DNA of 64,000 nucleotides from Juglans regia (GCF_001411555.2 NC_049901.1:8256681-8320680); one strand, 5' to 3'; shown: positions 24,591-36,758, counted from the stretch's first letter. Notes: generated by a model from the sequence alone, not told the origin. A program made the numbers and translations.

Positions 24591-27167
24591 GTTATATAAT
24601 ATTTTGATATGTCATACTGTATTTAGCATTATTTATATTTTAATTATAAATATCTTAAAACTCGAGTATGAATTTTATAAAAATAAAAAATGAAGATATT
24701 CTTGAATGAAAAGGTAAAATCTAACTATGACCCATGGTGATGGCCAAAGTAAAACTGTAGAACTGTTAGTTGCACGCCCCATCTTGACCCAGTGGGAGGG
24801 GTCCCATCTACTTTGTTTATCTTATCTGGGTTAATGCTTCCAGTCTTTGATTACTGAAGATTTATGGATAATTACAACAAGTACGATTAAAAGGAGTGGG
24901 GGGTGGGCCTTGATGAGGTGGTGAAGTGAACCAAAAGTCTCGAGAAATTAATGTTTTTGTTTTGTTTCTTTTAATCAAAAGGCCGTAAATTGGCATCACC
25001 AACCTACACTGTAAAATCATCCACGCCACCCGAATAAACTTAAACCTTAATTTAACCCGGTCACTACTCTCTTATCAATCATTTCACATATACAAATACT
25101 TTCGTAAACATGGATTAAATTACAAAATTACCATGTCCACACATTTTTATAAAGCCCTCATGACTAGTCCTTCCTTTTATAGCTTAAAAATCTGATAAAA
25201 AAAATACCATAATAATATTTATATATATATATAGAGAGAACTCATTTTACAGGACCATGTAAAATATGTTATTTATAGGGATTTTTATTTTATATATTTA
25301 TAAAGTGCTTTGGAGAAGTGGGCCTGGGTTCAATCATGTGGGTCCAAAAATTGAATCATGACGGCAGTGTAACATCATTTGTTTCGGGCCGAACGTTTCG
25401 GGGGTGAGAACTCCGTTATGGTAGGAACTTGACCGCAAGCAACAACAAAAAGGGAAGCGGCTTCTTTAATGTACCTCGGACCCCACTTGCAATATTTATA
25501 AATGTCCATGTCTCATCTCATCATACCTATTTATTCCCTCACGAAAATGTTTTACCATACCTTACCTTACCTACATGCTCCTTCCCTACCTGCGCGGACT
25601 CTTTCTTTATTTTGTTTTTCTTGCCTTTTTCCTATGTGGTCTGCGTCCACATCGGACGTTGTCCCTATTGCCACGTTCACCCCCTGAAAAGACCGACCGA
25701 TTACTTCCTTATGTTAATTACACTCTTCTTTAGGATAATACTAACAATTTCACATTTTATTTTGTTTTATTAAAAGATTGGTTTTGATTTGGAAGTAATG
25801 ATAAAGATAAATCATTATAGTAGTACATATTTTATACTTATTACGTGGTTACTTCTAGTTAATTGTTCTTAACATTTATTTGAGAAGATATGTAGTCTAG
25901 ATAATGTCACATCATGTGTACAAAATATATACTTTTAATAATAATTTCTACCTATATTTATTCATATTTAAAGTGTATAAATGTACCTGACAGGTGTATG
26001 GAATACTCAAGGCCCGAGTATAAATACAGGTAGGCCAGCCATGAGCCATATGTGACAACGGATATTATACATACTAAATCATTTTGTACAGAGTTTCAAG
26101 GATATGACTGTCCACCAGCTTTTTTTTTTTTTTTTTTAATATACACACACATATACAGTAGCTAGGGTTTGATCTGGACCAAAGCAAACCCTGTTCATAG
26201 TGATTGTAAGGGCCATATATATATATATGTATATAGGCATGTCACACATATTAACAAAAGCGACTGTTTAGCTCTAATTTTGGATCAAATTAGGAAAGAA
26301 AAAAGAAGAAGAAAGTTGACCAGATCAGTACTATTAATGGTGGAATAAATAAATTTCTTAAATTACTTTGGGAATTTGAAGTCATGATTTGCATAAATAG
26401 TACTGATTGATGTGAACCTCAAAGTCTAGGTGCATGGTCTGCCTGATAATTGATTTCACCTAATTAAATTACCTAAGTCCAATATATGCATGCCAATTGA
26501 AGAAATTGATCATTCGGTAAAGACAAATTTTACACAGTTAACATGTTTTATGAGTTTCTCTGAACTCATAATTAAAATAAAAATAAATAAATTAATTAAA
26601 AGGCCGGAAGAATCGAAAAGAAAATAACGTGCAAGTGCGGAAAGTGGGATTTCTTTGAGAGTTGAAAAACGGAAATATTACAACTTCTTCCTTGAAAATA
26701 AACCCCGGCCGCCGGCCGGCAGTTAGCTTCGGAGGATGCTAAAAACAGAACACATGCATAGAACAGTGCTGCAAAATTTGTCAAAGCGCCATCATGCATA
26801 GACCTTTTACGCACACGCGCTCATGGAAACAACAACATTAATTATATCCAGCTAAAGTACTAATAAATTGTACTAATGGTTCGTGTTTTCAGATTGTTTT
26901 GTATGTAGCAGTCCTTGTCATTTTTATTTATTTATTTTTACAAAATGATCTATGTATCTTACCGGAATTAAAATAATAATTACGAACCATGAGGATTTAT
27001 GATTGCATTTTTGGTTAATTTATATCATGTAATGATCTTCGGAATTATAAGACCAATTGTAACTAGAACACTAAGAATTAAATATGATAACAAATAAAGG
27101 GCCAAAAAAGTGCAAAGTTTAAATGATTAATATCGATCGTATGTATTTACGGGCTATATGTTTAGAT
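24591..27167. other. intergenic, no gene seen
   Basis: Ordinary AT-rich sequence with poly-T at about 26122-26138 and a TA tract near 26216-26233. An isolated GTGGGTCC motif lies near 25338. The frame at 25429-25773 has no recognisable domain. Confidence 0.5.
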
Positions 27168-28575
27168 TGTAATGCCCCAAACCTAAAACTATAAACGAAC
27201 AGAGTTTCGTCTATATTTTCAAAACTTTCTTTTAGTTTACAATATATATCATATACACAATCTCTAAAATATTCACAACTATAATATAATGATACTCAAA
27301 AACTCATTCACAAGTTTGGCTAGATCCATTAAATTCTAAATAATTACAAATACATATACTTCAACAAAAATTGTAAAATAACTAAAATATGACCATAAGA
27401 AAATTCTATGTACAACCAAAACCATCTTCAGGCAACAAAATCATCAAGCCCCAAAACTTTCAACCTCAAGTGACTAACCCAAGTCCGCTCTAGAACCTTT
27501 GGCTCGAAAGCTATCACTTTAAAGGAATGAACTTTCTACAACTCTGAAAAATATGTGAAATGAAGTAGTAAGCTGCCACATGCTCAGTAAGTAGCAATTT
27601 AATTGGGTTGTGGGAGTTGGCAATTTTCTTGACTATAAGAGAGTGAATAAATACTTAATAAAATAATGCAATACAATACAACTAACATATTCAGCCAAAT
27701 ATCATATTCAAAGCCACATGATAATAGGGAAATCACTAATATACCACAAAGATATCATGCCATGAATACATCACGCAGCAAGGGACGTCAAACATTTCAC
27801 AAAAACATTCATATCATGGGCTCAGCAAGAATAAATAGCATGTTCACATTTAAGTTTCAAATTTAATAAGCCACATAACATCTTTCAAATGTTCCAACCA
27901 TTATAAAATTTGCACAAATCCCACTGGCAGAGCCAAAATAGCATAAGAATATGCACAAATCTAGAGTTTAGACAAGTTTGAAATATAATACCCAAGTGCA
28001 CCATTTCAAACAAAACCAATAGTTCTTTTATTAAAAATCCATTAAAGAGCCATTTACCTCGATTTCTCAAAAAGTCTCGATATTTCTCCGCCCACGGTCA
28101 CTCGAAACCTATTTTAAGGTCATTATAATCCTTCTACTCTAAAATTATCTCACTAAACTCTAAAATTTCACATAATCCTTAATAACATGAATTTAGACTT
28201 GTTCTAAACGATTATCCTTCAAAATTGATAAACTCCAAATTTCTAAGTTGTAAATATGTTGCCGGACAGCACATATACAACCTCTATCCTTTTAAAATTT
28301 CAACGTAAATAATGTCTATACTCAACCTTATAACAATAACATAAACACAGATTAATTCTAGCCAATACCCACATTGTAACACTTGAATATTAACTTCCTC
28401 TTTAATACACCCTAACATCGTAATCAACTAGGTATATTCTCAACAATTCATAACACCAAATCTTAACAAATTTTATAATAAAAAATCAATAAAAATACTA
28501 TTTATAAAAGATGAGAATTTACCTAATATTGATGTTGATGGTTATGAAAATAAGTGACTGTGGGTAGAGGTTACA
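27168..28575. mobile_element. possible LTR (solo) of a retrotransposon
   Basis: The block begins TGTAATGCCCCAAACC, a start commonly seen in plant Gypsy-type LTRs. It contains CACATGCTCAGTAAGTAGCA, which I associate with the same group. No coding domain is present. The right end (possibly ...GGTTACA at 28575) and a target duplication could not be confirmed. Confidence 0.3.
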
Positions 28576-28650
28576 AAGAGAGAGAGATAGAATATATATG
28601 TACGGTTTAGAGAGAGAGAGACTGAAAATAATATGTATATGTGTATGTAG

Positions 28651-29120
28651 TAGGGGTGAAAACTGACCCACTCGGCGCGGTTTTTGGGCAAAACCGATGC
28701 CGAATGATGAAAGAAAAAGAGGAGGAGCAACTGACCGTAACCGGTCAATGAGGAGGAGAAATACCGGCCGTATTGACTTCGGCGATTCACGGTAGGTTCT
28801 CGGTCCTCCTAGTGGCGAGCTTCGTCTGAGAGAGTAGAGAGAGAGTGTTGCAGAAGAGAGAGAGAGAGAGAGAGAAGTGAATTGGAGAAGAAGGGAGGGA
28901 ATAAGAGAGATGAAGAAAACAACGTCGTTTTGAGTACAGTATATATATAAAAAAAAATTCTTTAATTGGTCGGTTTATCGGTTTAAATCAAGCACCGAAC
29001 CGGTCGATATTGGTTTTCTCTATTTGCTGTCTGACGCTGACCGATTCTCCACTAGTTTCGTGCTCCGACGGTCGATTTGATTTGTTTTTTGCCGGTTTGG
29101 ACTGCTCATGTACATTGCTA
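28651..29120. mobile_element. hAT-like non-autonomous element with 8-bp target duplication
   Basis: A 470-bp element starts TAGGGGTGAAAACTGACC. Its other end reversed starts TAGCAATGTACATGAGCAG and then gives CCAAACCGGC. The flanks gtatgtag (28643-28650) and atatgtag (29121-29128) match at 7 of 8 positions, which fits the 8-bp duplication of hAT elements. The interior is richer in GC than its surroundings, with a (GA)n tract at about 28856-28875 and palindromic ACCGGT-type motifs, but no reading frame. Confidence 0.6.
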
Positions 29121-29172
29121 ATATGTAGGGGGTTTAGAGAGAGAGGAAAAGAGTATATTTACGGGTTGGGGA

Positions 29173-29192
29173 GGGGGGGGGGGGGGGGGGGG
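29173..29192. repeat. 20-base poly-G tract
   Basis: An uninterrupted G run is followed by GTGTGTGTG and GA repeats, in a purine-rich strand that continues to about 29420. A second G run of 10 is at about 29357-29366. Such runs can form G-quadruplexes and are prone to assembly length error. Confidence 0.95.
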
Positions 29193-29321
29193 TGTGTGTG
29201 AGAGAGAATTGAAGTGAGGGACAGTGCTGTGTGTGAGTGCGTGATGCGTGTGAGTGGAAAAGAGAGAGAGTGATGAGAGGGAGAAGGTTTGTGTGTGTGA
29301 ATTGAAGAGCGGACAAACGGA

Positions 29322-29324
<3 letters not shown>

Positions 29325-29354
<30 letters not shown>
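29325..29354. repeat. (GA)n microsatellite
   Basis: A GA run of about 30 bp directly before a poly-G run. Confidence 0.9.
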
Positions 29355-29358
<4 letters not shown>

Positions 29359-29731
29359 GGGGGGGGGGATGTACGGGAATAGAATAGAAGGGGGAAAGAA
29401 AGAGAAAAAGGGGAAATGGGCCAAATTGCATAGGCTGGGCCTTTTTTTTGTGGGTTGGGCTTGTTACATAGATGATCAATTAACTAACGCTTTATGATGT
29501 CAAAAATCCTTGATGTCCATAGTATATTGACCTAATGAAAAGAACCAAAAACATTACGTAATCTAGTGGTCTCATCACATGAATTCTCATGCTCAAGCCT
29601 CGCTAATGATATTTTCATTGTGTGGGGAAAAAGCTAATATTAAAAGAACACGAGAAAATGTTACAACATATGGAATGAATTTCGGATCCTGAAAAGAATG
29701 ATACAGGAGAAGTTATCAAAGTAGAGTTATG

Positions 29732-30095
29732 TGTCGTTTGAATAGTGAGTTGAAATGAGATGAATTGATATAAAAGTTAAAAGTTGAATAAAATATTATT
29801 AAAATATTATTTTTAATATTATTATTATTTTAAGATTTGAAAAAATAAATTATTTATTATATTTTGTATATAAATTTGAGAAGAAAAATACTAAATGTAC
29901 TTAAGAAAAATTTATAAAAAATTTATTTTTCTACATGTTAGTTATTGATATGTTAAAAATCACGAAATTTGACTAACATAATGAGTCTTGTAAGTAAAAA
30001 TATAAATAAAATTATAAATATATGTAACACTATTCATTTGAAAAAATTGTAATAATATGATGAAATACTTCTTATATCCAAACAAGCCTTAATTT
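29732..30095. mobile_element. MITE, family A, split by another insertion
   Basis: Opens GTCGTTTGAATAGTGAG and closes TTATATCCAAACAAGCC. The A-family core is at about 29790-29880. After AAATTTG (near 29879) about 165 bp of foreign AT-rich sequence follow, ending ATTCATTTG near 30047. The A-family sequence then resumes with AAAAAATTGTAATAATATG. The shared ATTTG may be a 5-bp target duplication. Confidence 0.6.
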
Positions 30096-30274
30096 TTTGT
30101 TAAATATCTTTCATTCTAATCCTTCATCTTCCTCTCTTTCCATCCTTCCCTTTCTCTCTACTTGTTTCTATTTTGGACTCCCAACCCTTTGGGAAGCTTC
30201 GAGACCTGTCAAACGTCACAAATTTATTTATCGGTCTCGATTCTCAAAGTGTAATCTAATCTAGAGAAGTGTCA

Positions 30275-30545
30275 TAAACCTCCCAAGGCTCAACGTGTGA
30301 CAATAAAAGTTATACAACCAAAATACAAGTTCTAAAGATTGATATTTAAACTTGAGTGTATCAAGTACGGGAGAGGGACGCACATTACATACTGGATCGA
30401 CCTTGTCTTAAACCTCCCAAGGCTCAACATGATGTGACAATAATACAAGTTATACAACCAAAGTATAAGTTTTAAGGATCGATATGTGAACTTGTGTATC
30501 TCAAATACGACAAGAGAGATACACATGACTTGGATCTTATAATAT
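30275..30545. repeat. diverged tandem duplication, period about 134 bp
   Basis: TAAACCTCCCAAGGCTCAAC occurs at 30275 and again at 30409. It is followed in both units by GTGACAATA, a TTATACAACCAAA block and a GTATC...AC(A)AGAGAG-like end. The units are clearly homologous with scattered changes and small indels. Confidence 0.75.
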
Positions 30546-31815
30546 TTATTGACTATTTAATATTGTTTAAAAAATTCACATCGATTATGATAATGATGTG
30601 TCCCACTTAATGCATGTATCTATATATATTTCAATCTTTTTGACTTTTGTAAGTTAGAATTTGGCTTATATTTATAAAAACTGGTAGTAAACTGTCACGG
30701 TTTGAATCTCTCGAAATCAGTATAAATGGTAAAAAATTTCTGTCTCAGACAGTATGAAATTCTCGTACTAAAATCTTATGTATTACGAGGAGAGCCTGTT
30801 TGATTCGTGTTAAGATAACTCCGAGAATGAAGTGCTTGGGTCATAGAGTGAGCTGAGGCAAGGGGATTCTGTGCCGATGGTCTGGTCTTCGGGATAAAAG
30901 CAGCCCAAATCCTCCCAGCCCGACTTCCGGCCTTGATCTGGACTCTCGTCCTAAACCAGTAATAAGTCCCATCATTTTATCATCTCAAAGTTATTATTAA
31001 TATAATTATATTTTTTTCTTTTAAATATTTTTTAAATATATTAATAATTATATACAAATTTACTAATAATCATTTTCTTAATCATTAAAAAAAATAAAAT
31101 AAATAAATCATAAAATGAGAGAGTAAAATGATGGAACCATTTAGCATTTGTCTGCCCAAATATATATGTTGCAAACTTTTGTCGGGTATAATATGGAATT
31201 TTTTAGGATTTTTACTTATACCTAAAACAAATTAAATGGATTGTAATTATGCATTCCAAACGCATTTCTCCAGGTTTTTTTTTTTTTTTTTTATTGAAAA
31301 TTTAGAAAACAAGTAAAAAGAGAAATGATTTATTGCTGTTTTTTTTCTCTTGAGGAGAATACATTCCAAATTCTAAAATGATTATTACTATTATATCTTA
31401 AAATATGTAATTGGAAGATTTTTTTTATTAATTCTTGATAATTAAAAGATATATTTTTTTTAATAAATAGTTTGGATATCCAGGGGTGAAGGACCAGAAA
31501 ATTATTTTCTTTGCATTTCCGGGTTTGACCTGTAAAACCCTAACACGGATCCATCCCTATTCGGTAAACCGGTTGGCCCGGTTGGGGGAAGGGTTTTAGG
31601 AATAGGGCATTGGCGCCCTGCATTTGTTCAATACCACAAAGTGTAGCGAAACTCCCCATATAACATATTCACCGCTTCTTCTTCAATTTCTTCTGATGCC
31701 ACGCTGCGATTTCTGCTCCATTCTTGCCATCTAGATCGGTGCATATCTCCGATATCAAACTGGGTCCGTTTTCATTTTCGCTTTGCTCCGCAGTCTATAA
31801 CTTGTCTTTTGGTAG
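30546..31815. other. intergenic and PPR promoter region
   Basis: Holds a family C MITE-like core at about 30960-31150 (TTTTAAATATTTTTTAAATA, then AATCATTTTCTTAATCATT) and poly-T runs near 31277-31292. The final 250 bp are richer in GC and are probably promoter and leader of the PPR gene. No separate gene is seen. Confidence 0.5.
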
Positions 31816-32029
31816 TCTTTCCAATGATTTTTGGCCTTTCTCGATTCAGAGTCACTGAAAACTCTCCGTATAGGCACTTGGGTTGGCCTATTTGTGCTTT
31901 ATTTTTAACCATCTATACGTGTTCTTTTCTAAGATTTTTGGTATTTCTCGCTTCTGGGTCTCTGAAAGTTCCCACCATTGGCCCTTGGGTCGGTCTCAAA
32001 GTACTGAATTTTCGTCTTTACAGCCCTTC
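31816..32029. repeat. 107-bp diverged tandem duplication in the PPR gene leader
   Basis: GATTTTTGG (31826 and 31933), TTTCTCG...TCTCTGAAA-like blocks and CTTGGGT (31877 and 31984) all repeat at an offset of 107 bp. The duplication ends about 20 bp before the PPR start codon. Confidence 0.7.
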
Positions 32030-32047
32030 GCCCCCTTTTAGTCATAT

Positions 32048-35011
32048 ATGCGATGCTTTCCAATGATTAAGAGAATGCCTGGTGCTTATTGTTATTACTA
32101 TTTCTTCAGAACCAGAAGAACAATTACGACTTCTACTCTACCACTAGATGTACAAAATGATTCCATTTCATCTGTTAGCTATGACCACAAATCTCTCTGT
32201 CTCACTTCAGTGGAGCAACTCATTCAACGCGGCTCGTTATCCTTGGCACAGAAGCTCGTTCAGCGAATAATTGCCCGTTCTTTGTCGTTTTCAGATGCTG
32301 TTTTAGTTGTTCATTACGCTGCTGTAAGGGGCTTGAAGATTGATTTAGGTAGTTACGGTGCACTCATTAGGAAGCTGATGAGCTTGGGTCAGCCACAGCT
32401 AGCTGAGGTGCTTTTCCGTGGCAGCATTGTTGGCAGAGGTATTGATCCTGACTTTTCAATTTTGAATTCGATGGTGATTTGTTTCTGTAAGTTGGGGAAA
32501 ATAGAAGAGGCAAGAGCTCAACTTGAAAGGTTGCTTGCCATGGGCCGTGTTCCTTGCAAATCTGCTTCTAATGCGTTGCTTCGGGAGTTTTGTGCCCAAG
32601 ATAGAATTTTAGAAGGATTCGATTATATAGTTAGAATTACTGAGGCTGGAGTTATTCCAGGTTTTTGGTGTTTTAATAAGTTGATTGATGGGCTATGCTG
32701 CAAAGGGTATATGGACGAAGCTCTTGAATTGTTTGATATAATGCGTGGCAAATGTGGGTGTCCGCCTACAGTCCATCTGTACAAATCTTTGTTTTATGGT
32801 CTTTGTAAGAGAGGGCTTGTTGTGGAGGCGGAGACACTATTAAGTGAAATGGAGTCTCAGGGTCTTTATATAGACAGGACAATGTATACTTCTTTAATTT
32901 ATCAATATTGCAAGGATAAGAAAATGAAAATGGCAATGCGGGTTTTGTTGAGAATGCTGAAGACAGGTTGTGAGCCAGATAATTACACATGTAATACACT
33001 GATTCATGGGTTTGTGAAATTGGGTTTGTTTGATAAGGGGTGGGTCGTTTACAACCAGATGGCAGAGTGGGGAATGCAACCTGATGTGGTAACTAATCAC
33101 ATTTTGATCAGTCAGTACTGCAGGGAACAGAAGACTGATTGTGCTTTGATGCTTTTAAACAACCTGGTTAGTTGCAACATGGCTCCCAGTGTTCACTGTT
33201 ACACAGTTTTGATGGCTGCACTGTACAAGGAGAATAGGCTAATGGAAATTGATGAGTTGCTCAAAAGCATGCTGGGCAATGGGGTCATCCCTGATCACGT
33301 TCTATTTTTTGTTCTTATGAAGATTTATCCGAAGGGACATGAGCTTCAGCTGGCTTATATGATTCTACAGGCAATTGCCAAGAATGGGTGTGGGTTCGAC
33401 CCTTCCATGTTCTCATCCTCTGCCAGTCTGCATACTACTAGTGGTTTGGAGCAAGAAATTGAGATCCTGCTCGAGGGAATTGTGAGAAGTAACTTGAATC
33501 TAGGTAATGTAGCATTTGGTGTTTTCATCAGTGCTTTGTGTGAAGAAGGAAAGATTGATGATGCTTTGCTTTACATGGATAAAATGGTGAGAGTTGGATG
33601 CATGCCTCTGCCCTTTACTTACAACACTTTGATCAAGTGTCTTTGCCAGGAGGGGCTTTATGATGATGCGAAGTCCCTAATTGAACTTATGCAAGATCGG
33701 GGGGTGGTCGCCGATCAAGCAACTTATTTGATAATAGTAAATGAACATTGCAAACGGGGTGATCTGGTGTCTGCCTTTGATATTTTTGAGCAAATGGATG
33801 AGAGGGGACTGAGACATAGTGTTGCCATATATGACACTATTATTGCTTGTCTAAGTAGACAGAAAAGAATTTTTGAAGCAGAGGAAATGTTTAAGAGGAT
33901 GCTCGAGTCTGGTGTGGATCCTGACGTGATTGTTTATACGACAATGATTAATGGCTACTCCAAGAATGGTAGAGCCATTGAAGCCCACCAGTTGTTTGAT
34001 AAAATGATAGAGGATTCCATTAAGCCCAGTTCTTATTCATACACTGCACTTATAAGTGGATTGGTGAAGAGAAACATGACTCATAAGGGATGCCTGTACC
34101 TTGATAGGATGTTGAGAGATGGTCTTGAGCCCAATATCGTGCTGTATACCTCGCTTATTAATCATTTTTTGAAGAAAGGAGAGTTTGAATTCGCCTTTAG
34201 GTTAGTTCATCTGATGGAACGAAACCAGTTTGAAAGCGACCTCATTATGTATATCTCACTGATCAGTGGCATTAGCAGAAACATCATTGGTACTAACAAC
34301 TGGTCCATTTTGAACAAAAGGTCAGAAAGGGAGAGAGAAATGTTGTTTCATTTGCTCCATCAGAGAACTGTTATGTGTAGTGAAGACATTTTGAGAGTTT
34401 CCGCTAATTCTCTTGAGGAAATGAAATGCTTTGCAGTGAAGCTGATTGAGAAGCTTAAAGACAATAGCTTTATGCCAAACTTATACCTATACAATGGTAT
34501 AATCTCTGGATTTTGCAGGGCAGAGCGGATGCAGGATGCCTATGATCATTTTGAAATGATGCAAAGAGAGGGTATACGTCCCAATCAGGTTTCTTATACC
34601 ATTCTCATCGATGGACATATCCAATCTGGTGATATTAACAGTGCAATAGGATTGTTCAACAAGATGAATGCAGATGGTTTTGCTCCTGACAGAATTGCAT
34701 ACAACACTTTACTGAGAGGCCTTTGTAAGGCTGGGAGACTGCTTGATGCCTTGTCACTCTCATATACCATGCGCAAGAGGGGGTTTCTTCTGAATCGAGT
34801 TTCTTATGATTATTTACTCAGATGTTTTTGTGCCAATGATCTGAGTGTATATGCCATCAAGATATTTGAAGAAATGGTTGCTCAAAATTATTTACCCAGC
34901 CAGTTTAATCGCAAATGGTTGCTTTGCATATTGTGCGAGAATAATAATTTGCATGAAGCTAGTGTGGTAACTGATAGATGCTTCAAAGATGGAAATCTCC
35001 AGAAAATGTGA
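32048..35011 (+). CDS. P-class pentatricopeptide repeat protein (intronless)
   Basis: One uninterrupted frame of 987 residues. Over 20 PPR units of about 35 residues run from about residue 90 to 960, with typical YN/YT-LI-GFC-G-A-LF-M-G-PD spacing. Examples are YTTMINGYSKNGRAIEAHQL and the VSYTILIDG and IAYNTLLRGLCKAG units. There is no E, E+ or DYW extension, so it belongs to the P class, whose members bind organellar RNA one base per repeat for stabilisation, splicing or translation. The first 40 residues are basic and Ser/Thr/Arg-rich without many acids, fitting a mitochondrial or plastid transit peptide. Met1, Met6 and Met10 are all possible starts; I keep the first. A less regular stretch at about residues 745-810 contains SEREREM and interrupts the repeats. 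Length and layout resemble Arabidopsis At5g62370, but orthology is from memory. The PPR family usually lacks introns, as here. Confidence 0.93.
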   Translation: MRCFPMIKRMPGAYCYYYFFRTRRTITTSTLPLDVQNDSISSVSYDHKSLCLTSVEQLIQRGSLSLAQKLVQRIIARSLSFSDAVLVVHYAAVRGLKIDLGSYGALIRKLMSLGQPQLAEVLFRGSIVGRGIDPDFSILNSMVICFCKLGKIEEARAQLERLLAMGRVPCKSASNALLREFCAQDRILEGFDYIVRITEAGVIPGFWCFNKLIDGLCCKGYMDEALELFDIMRGKCGCPPTVHLYKSLFYGLCKRGLVVEAETLLSEMESQGLYIDRTMYTSLIYQYCKDKKMKMAMRVLLRMLKTGCEPDNYTCNTLIHGFVKLGLFDKGWVVYNQMAEWGMQPDVVTNHILISQYCREQKTDCALMLLNNLVSCNMAPSVHCYTVLMAALYKENRLMEIDELLKSMLGNGVIPDHVLFFVLMKIYPKGHELQLAYMILQAIAKNGCGFDPSMFSSSASLHTTSGLEQEIEILLEGIVRSNLNLGNVAFGVFISALCEEGKIDDALLYMDKMVRVGCMPLPFTYNTLIKCLCQEGLYDDAKSLIELMQDRGVVADQATYLIIVNEHCKRGDLVSAFDIFEQMDERGLRHSVAIYDTIIACLSRQKRIFEAEEMFKRMLESGVDPDVIVYTTMINGYSKNGRAIEAHQLFDKMIEDSIKPSSYSYTALISGLVKRNMTHKGCLYLDRMLRDGLEPNIVLYTSLINHFLKKGEFEFAFRLVHLMERNQFESDLIMYISLISGISRNIIGTNNWSILNKRSEREREMLFHLLHQRTVMCSEDILRVSANSLEEMKCFAVKLIEKLKDNSFMPNLYLYNGIISGFCRAERMQDAYDHFEMMQREGIRPNQVSYTILIDGHIQSGDINSAIGLFNKMNADGFAPDRIAYNTLLRGLCKAGRLLDALSLSYTMRKRGFLLNRVSYDYLLRCFCANDLSVYAIKIFEEMVAQNYLPSQFNRKWLLCILCENNNLHEASVVTDRCFKDGNLQKM

Positions 35012-36750
35012 CAAGGAAGCCTCTTTGGAAACATGCATAAGGGAGGAGAAGTCAATTTAGCCTTGAGTAAAGAAATTTCCTAGTACATGTTAAAATATAG
35101 TTTCTGATTCAGTCAAACACATTCAAAGGTTGGTGGTGGCGGAATTTTCATGTGCCAAACACACCTTTCTTCAATTGTCTGTCTTTCTTCCTTCCAAATT
35201 ATTGTGTTCCCCCCTAAAACACACGCTCACAATTTCAAGCGTGTAATTACAATTACCTGACTTGAGAATTGTTATCGGTGGGATCGATAACCATATGGGT
35301 ATTTTATGTAGGAATGGTGGAAATTCATGTACTTCCTTCTAGTGACAATGAGTCGTTTGCTGACTAGAATCAGGTAATCTGAATTTTGATGTGTCCTGCT
35401 GCTTTCTTTAAAATATGAGTTGAAAATCACCAAACTCATCGAAGCATATAGGAGTTATCTGCAGGGACATACTTGATAGTAGCAATTCCACTATATTGAT
35501 AACAAAAGGAATTTCTGTTTCCAGGAATTTTCTGAGCTAGAATCTTTCTATTTATGATATATTTATTTAGAATCTTTACCCTCCAGAACTCAATCGTTTT
35601 ATTCATGATGACTTTGGCAGGCAACGCAGAGAATATTATTGTTCATTTCACAATGTACATAGCAATTACTGCTTTCTAAAAGAGAGCAAGATCTAAAATT
35701 GCTCTTCCACTTGGAATACAGATGCTTGTGCATTTGATGCTGATGGTTCAAATGTTATGTTTTTCTAGGTTTAACTATGGGCAGATAACGGTGCCCTGCA
35801 ATGCACACAAACACACACACAGGTTTCAGCTTCCCTTTCAGCTCTTGTAAGGTAAGAGAACATAATGTCCCTCATGCTTTATATAGAGAATCATTTGGAT
35901 ATAGAGAACAGCAATAGTTTTTTATTTCACATTTAGCTCACATGGTCTGGTGTGTTGTCTGTTAAAGGACAAGTCCTTTTGCCTATGTTGAACCCTGATT
36001 CGCTTAATTTGATTACTATACAGATTCAGGAGCTTGTTGCAGTGCAACAAGATTCTCTTACTATATCGAACCAACATCCGAAAAGTAGTAGTTTGGTCAA
36101 GACTGTGGAGGTCTCATAGGGTTCACAACATTACCGTCGTGGTGGAGGTCATTGCAGACTCCATTGGTCAGACTGATCGGAATCTGTGCCACTAGTTTCT
36201 TTCTACTAAATCAAACCAACATATGAAAAGAGGTTGTTGACCAACACTCTGCAGGAAAACACTTCGCGAGTACTCCTTCTGTCGTGGATCCAGGTATGAT
36301 TTCATTGAGCTTAGCACTCGTACACGGTCTGCTGCTGCAGCCACGACTCTGTAAATTATGGATTGAAATCGGCTAGAGTCGGTCCTACCTTGGGCTGTGA
36401 GCCTATGACTGTGTTGATATGTTGCCCCACTCATGGGTTTCCTTGCATAAATCATGCAGTTTTGTTTTTTTGGCTTGGTGAGTCAGACATAAAAATCAGA
36501 GAAAGGTCAGACTTCAGAGGCCTTTGGCTCGACGGAACTTCCACTTTCTTATGGGATGATGTGGGACTTGATTCACAGGTGGGATTTCCCTACAAACCTC
36601 AATTAACTAGGAAAAAATAATTTCTCTACTTGTGCATCCGAGTGTGCACATATGCCACCCCTTGGACAAAATTCCAAGAGCAGGCCCTAGATTTTTAAGG
36701 TACGTAGGCCTCGCACCAAGCGTGGCCCTCAATCTCGTCCACGCTTTTCG
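35012..36750. other. PPR 3' flank and unassigned sequence
   Basis: No gene recognised. A motif near 36056 (TACTATATCGAACCAACATC) recurs diverged near 36205 (TACTAAATCAAACCAACATA), giving a weak duplication with a 144-148-bp offset. The frames at 36192-36455 and 36363-36620 overlap on opposite strands and show no domain. Confidence 0.45.
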
Positions 36751-36758
36751 GTTTTGAC

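Noticed and set aside
25429..25773. 114-residue open frame
   Set aside because: Low-complexity Phe/Leu-rich translation of T-rich DNA, with no family resemblance.
29134..29479. Pro/Ser/Leu-rich frames of 96 and 106 residues
   Set aside because: They are translations of poly-G and GA microsatellites and have no independent support.
30690..30740. tRNA-like B-box (GGTTTGAATC)
   Set aside because: No A-box, acceptor stem or cloverleaf could be drawn around it.
31809..32066. 85-residue frame as an upstream PPR exon
   Set aside because: It is in another frame, contains a duplicated leader sequence, and PPR genes of this class usually start as one exon. Kept only as a possible uORF.
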